Assembly: GCF_014647375.1 (NCBI RefSeq)
Contig: NZ_BMPB01000010.1
Span: 211,535 to 275,534 of the forward strand
Direction: 5' to 3'
From: Parabacteroides faecis
GTDB lineage: Bacteria > Bacteroidota > Bacteroidia > Bacteroidales > Tannerellaceae
DNA: 64,000 nt
Part shown: positions 61,918 to 64,000 of the stretch, one piece after another
Position numbering within the stretch: position 1 is the first letter of the stretch
Layout: each line of letters begins with the position of its first letter
Program-made: the position numbers and the translations under genes
Notes under the pieces: generated by a model
The model's input: the letters and a program-made list of their open reading frames with translations, nothing else
What the model was told of the DNA's origin: nothing
The model's database searches: none

Positions 61918-63918
61918 ATGACGAAAGATATAACACCCGAATATGTGTTTGGTGATCTGCGTTATCTGCAATTGCTGGCACGTAGTTTTCCTACCATTGC
62001 AGATGCAAGTACAGAGATCATCAATCTGGAGGCGATCCTGAACTTGCCGAAAGGGACGGAACATTTTATGTCCGATATTCATGGTGAGCACCAGGCCTTT
62101 AACCATGTCCTGAAAAATGCTTCCGGGGCGATCAAGCGTAAAGTGAATGAGATATTCAGCAATACGCTGCGCGATTATGAAAAGAAAGAATTGTGTACAC
62201 TGATCTATTATCCGGAGCAAAAGCTGGAGTTGGTCAAATGTAAGGAACAGGATCTGGATGACTGGTTCCTGATCACACTGAACCAACTGGTACGGGTATG
62301 CCGGAATGTATCATCCAAATATACCCGTTCGAAAGTGCGTAAGGCGCTTCCGAAGGAGTTCTCTTATATCATTCAGGAGTTATTGCATGAGTCGTCGGAC
62401 GAGCCTAATAAATCAGCTTATGTAGACCAGATCATCAAAACGATCATATCGACCGGACGGGCGAATGATTTCATCATTGCTATGTGTAATCTGATACAGC
62501 GGTTGACGATCGACCTGTTACATGTGATCGGTGATATTTACGATCGCGGTCCGGGTGCCCATATCATAATGGATACGCTTTGCGACTACCACCATTTCGA
62601 TATCCAGTGGGGGAACCACGATGTCTTATGGATGGGGGCTGCTTCGGGGAATCTGGGTAGTATTGCCAATGTGATCCGTATGTGCCTGCGTTTCGGTAAC
62701 CTGGCAACCCTGGAAGACGGTTACGGCATCAATCTGTTACCGCTCGCTACCTTTGCGATGGATGTATATGGAGACGATCCCTGCGAACTGTTCATGCCGA
62801 AGACCAATGCATCTGATTCGACTTTCGATGAGAAGACAATCCGCCTGATTTCGCAGATGCATAAGGCTATTACCATTATCCAGTTCAAGCTGGAAGGGGA
62901 GATTATCCGCCGTCGTCCGGAGTTCGAGATGGACGACCGCCTGTTGCTTCACCATATCGACCTGAAGCGTGGGATCATCAATCTGGACGGAAAGGAATAC
63001 GAGTTGAAAGACAAGAACTGGCCTACGCTCAATCCGAAAGATCCCTATGCCTTGTCGATCGAAGAGGAAGATCTGATCCGCCGGATACAACACTCGTTCG
63101 AATACAGTGAGAAGTTGAAGAAACATATGCGTTGCCTTTTCCGTCATGGAAGTATGTATCAGGTTTGTAATTCAAACCTTTTGTTTCATGCCTCTGTGCC
63201 GATGAACGCTGACGGTTCGCTGAAAAGCGTCAGCATCGAAGGACAGGAATATAAGGGAAAGGCTTTGCTGGATAAGGTAGATCAGCTGATCCGTACGGCC
63301 TATTTCGATTCGGAGGATTCTCCGGAGAAAGATTTTGCGCTGGATTATATCTGGTATCTCTGGGGAGGAAAAGACTCTCCGTTATTCGATAAGAGCAAGA
63401 TGGCTACCTTCGAGCGCTGTTTTATCGACGATAAAGGGGTGCAGAAGGAGGAAAAAGGCGCTTATTATACGTTACGTGAAGAAGAGAAGATATGTGACAG
63501 GCTGCTGGATGAGTTCGGAGTGACGGGTGTACATCGCCACATCATCAATGGTCATGTGCCGGTACGTTCCATCCAGGGAGAGAATCCGATTAAGGCGAAC
63601 GGGAAATTGTTGGTCATCGACGGCGGCTTTTCCAAGGCTTATCACCCGGAAACAGGTATTGCCGGTTATACGTTGGTGTACCATTCCCGCGGGTTTCAGC
63701 TGGTACAGCACGAACCGTTCCTGTCTACCGACCAAGCCATCAAAGAAGGCCGTGATATCCGTTCCACGACTATTGTGGTTGAGCTGAGTTCCCACCGTCA
63801 GATGGTAAAAGATACCGACAAGGGAGCCGACCTGCAACGTCAGATCCATGATCTGGAAAAGCTATTATATGCTTACCGCAATGGCTTCATCAAAGAGAAG
63901 GAACGCAGTGAGTATTAG
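61918..63918 (+). CDS. fbp: fructose-1,6-bisphosphatase, class III
   Basis: 666-aa cytosolic enzyme converting fructose 1,6-bisphosphate to fructose 6-phosphate in gluconeogenesis. Length and sequence fit the class III type of Firmicutes and Bacteroidota: start YVFGDLRYLQLLARSFPTIA, then the metallophosphoesterase motifs SDIHGEHQAF, GDIYDRGPGAHIIMD and WGNHD, and a late NGHVPV and VIDGGFSKAYH. Single gene with its own TATCTTTG promoter box and no partner genes. It is convergent with the partial gene at the right edge. Confidence 0.95.
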   Translation: MTKDITPEYVFGDLRYLQLLARSFPTIADASTEIINLEAILNLPKGTEHFMSDIHGEHQAFNHVLKNASGAIKRKVNEIFSNTLRDYEKKELCTLIYYPEQKLELVKCKEQDLDDWFLITLNQLVRVCRNVSSKYTRSKVRKALPKEFSYIIQELLHESSDEPNKSAYVDQIIKTIISTGRANDFIIAMCNLIQRLTIDLLHVIGDIYDRGPGAHIIMDTLCDYHHFDIQWGNHDVLWMGAASGNLGSIANVIRMCLRFGNLATLEDGYGINLLPLATFAMDVYGDDPCELFMPKTNASDSTFDEKTIRLISQMHKAITIIQFKLEGEIIRRRPEFEMDDRLLLHHIDLKRGIINLDGKEYELKDKNWPTLNPKDPYALSIEEEDLIRRIQHSFEYSEKLKKHMRCLFRHGSMYQVCNSNLLFHASVPMNADGSLKSVSIEGQEYKGKALLDKVDQLIRTAYFDSEDSPEKDFALDYIWYLWGGKDSPLFDKSKMATFERCFIDDKGVQKEEKGAYYTLREEEKICDRLLDEFGVTGVHRHIINGHVPVRSIQGENPIKANGKLLVIDGGFSKAYHPETGIAGYTLVYHSRGFQLVQHEPFLSTDQAIKEGRDIRSTTIVVELSSHRQMVKDTDKGADLQRQIHDLEKLLYAYRNGFIKEKERSEY

Positions 63919-63947
63919 AAAGATTTGAACTATTCATCTATAAACCA

Positions 63948-64000
63948 TCAGTCATCAATAGGGCTGGTATAGTTACAGGTCCATTTGCCGTCGGTTTTAA
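63948..64000 (-). CDS. C-terminal end of an unidentified minus-strand gene (cut by window)
   Basis: The minus strand from 64000 reads KTDGKWTCNYTSPIDD and stops at 63948-63950 (TGA). No other frame there reads as well. Too short to identify; most of the gene lies right of the window. Confidence 0.4.
   Translation of the reverse strand, partial: KTDGKWTCNYTSPIDD

Overview
The window looks like a chromosome segment from a gut Bacteroidales, most likely Parabacteroides or a close relative. The support is: three SusC/SusD pairs whose SusC proteins all begin MTKDFN, promoters with the Bacteroidota -7 box TAnnTTTG, large lipoprotein glycoside hydrolases, a hybrid two-component system (HTCS) and a class III fructose-bisphosphatase. 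The genus is an inference.

Layout. (1) 1-5923: two alpha-L-rhamnosidase genes (GH78, cut by the window edge, and GH106). (2) 5924-18449: an AT-rich block unlike its neighbours. It holds four glycosyltransferases, then a small Cys-rich peptide with a double-glycine leader (10210-10518), an S41-like protease, a radical SAM/SPASM maturase, a C39-peptidase ABC exporter, a HlyD-type adaptor and a second S41-like protease. I read this as a ribosomally made, post-translationally modified peptide (RiPP) locus, possibly glycosylated. (3) 18592-24787: three tandem tRNA-Asn genes, a PfkB/adenosine-type kinase, a canonical C-terminal processing protease, two paralogous membrane-anchored metallophosphoesterases and an exported nitroreductase. 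(4) 24990-29975: a TonB-dependent-type outer-membrane barrel and a GH2 glycosidase. (5) 30127-57147: a large polysaccharide-utilisation region with two SusC/SusD pairs on the plus strand and one on the minus strand, a heparinase II/III-type lyase, a GH88 unsaturated glucuronyl hydrolase and an HTCS regulator. A decayed patch (42000-44250) inside it holds a susD remnant, an orphan lipoprotein, a frameshifted fragment and a broken IS transposase. (6) 57499-63918: a 1277-residue exported protein behind another inverted-repeat pair, then fbp. A gene enters from the right edge on the minus strand.

Two regulatory patterns tie region 5 together. First, five promoters (GH2, three SusC operons, lyase-GH88) carry the same two-part direct repeat with a 22-bp period, placed 57 or 58 bp upstream of a TAnnTTTG box. 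The adjacent HTCS is the natural candidate regulator. Second, in front of each SusC gene that promoter lies inside a segment of about 360-430 bp bounded by inverted repeats with the plan AGTYC-N5-GRACT. The 5-bp centre differs between loci but is matched within each locus. This is the structure expected of phase-variable promoter inversion. As written, all three promoters point away from their susC gene. A fourth inverted-repeat pair of a different sequence encloses a well-formed promoter upstream of the 1277-residue protein, also pointing away from it.

All functional names come from reading motifs by eye; no database search was run.
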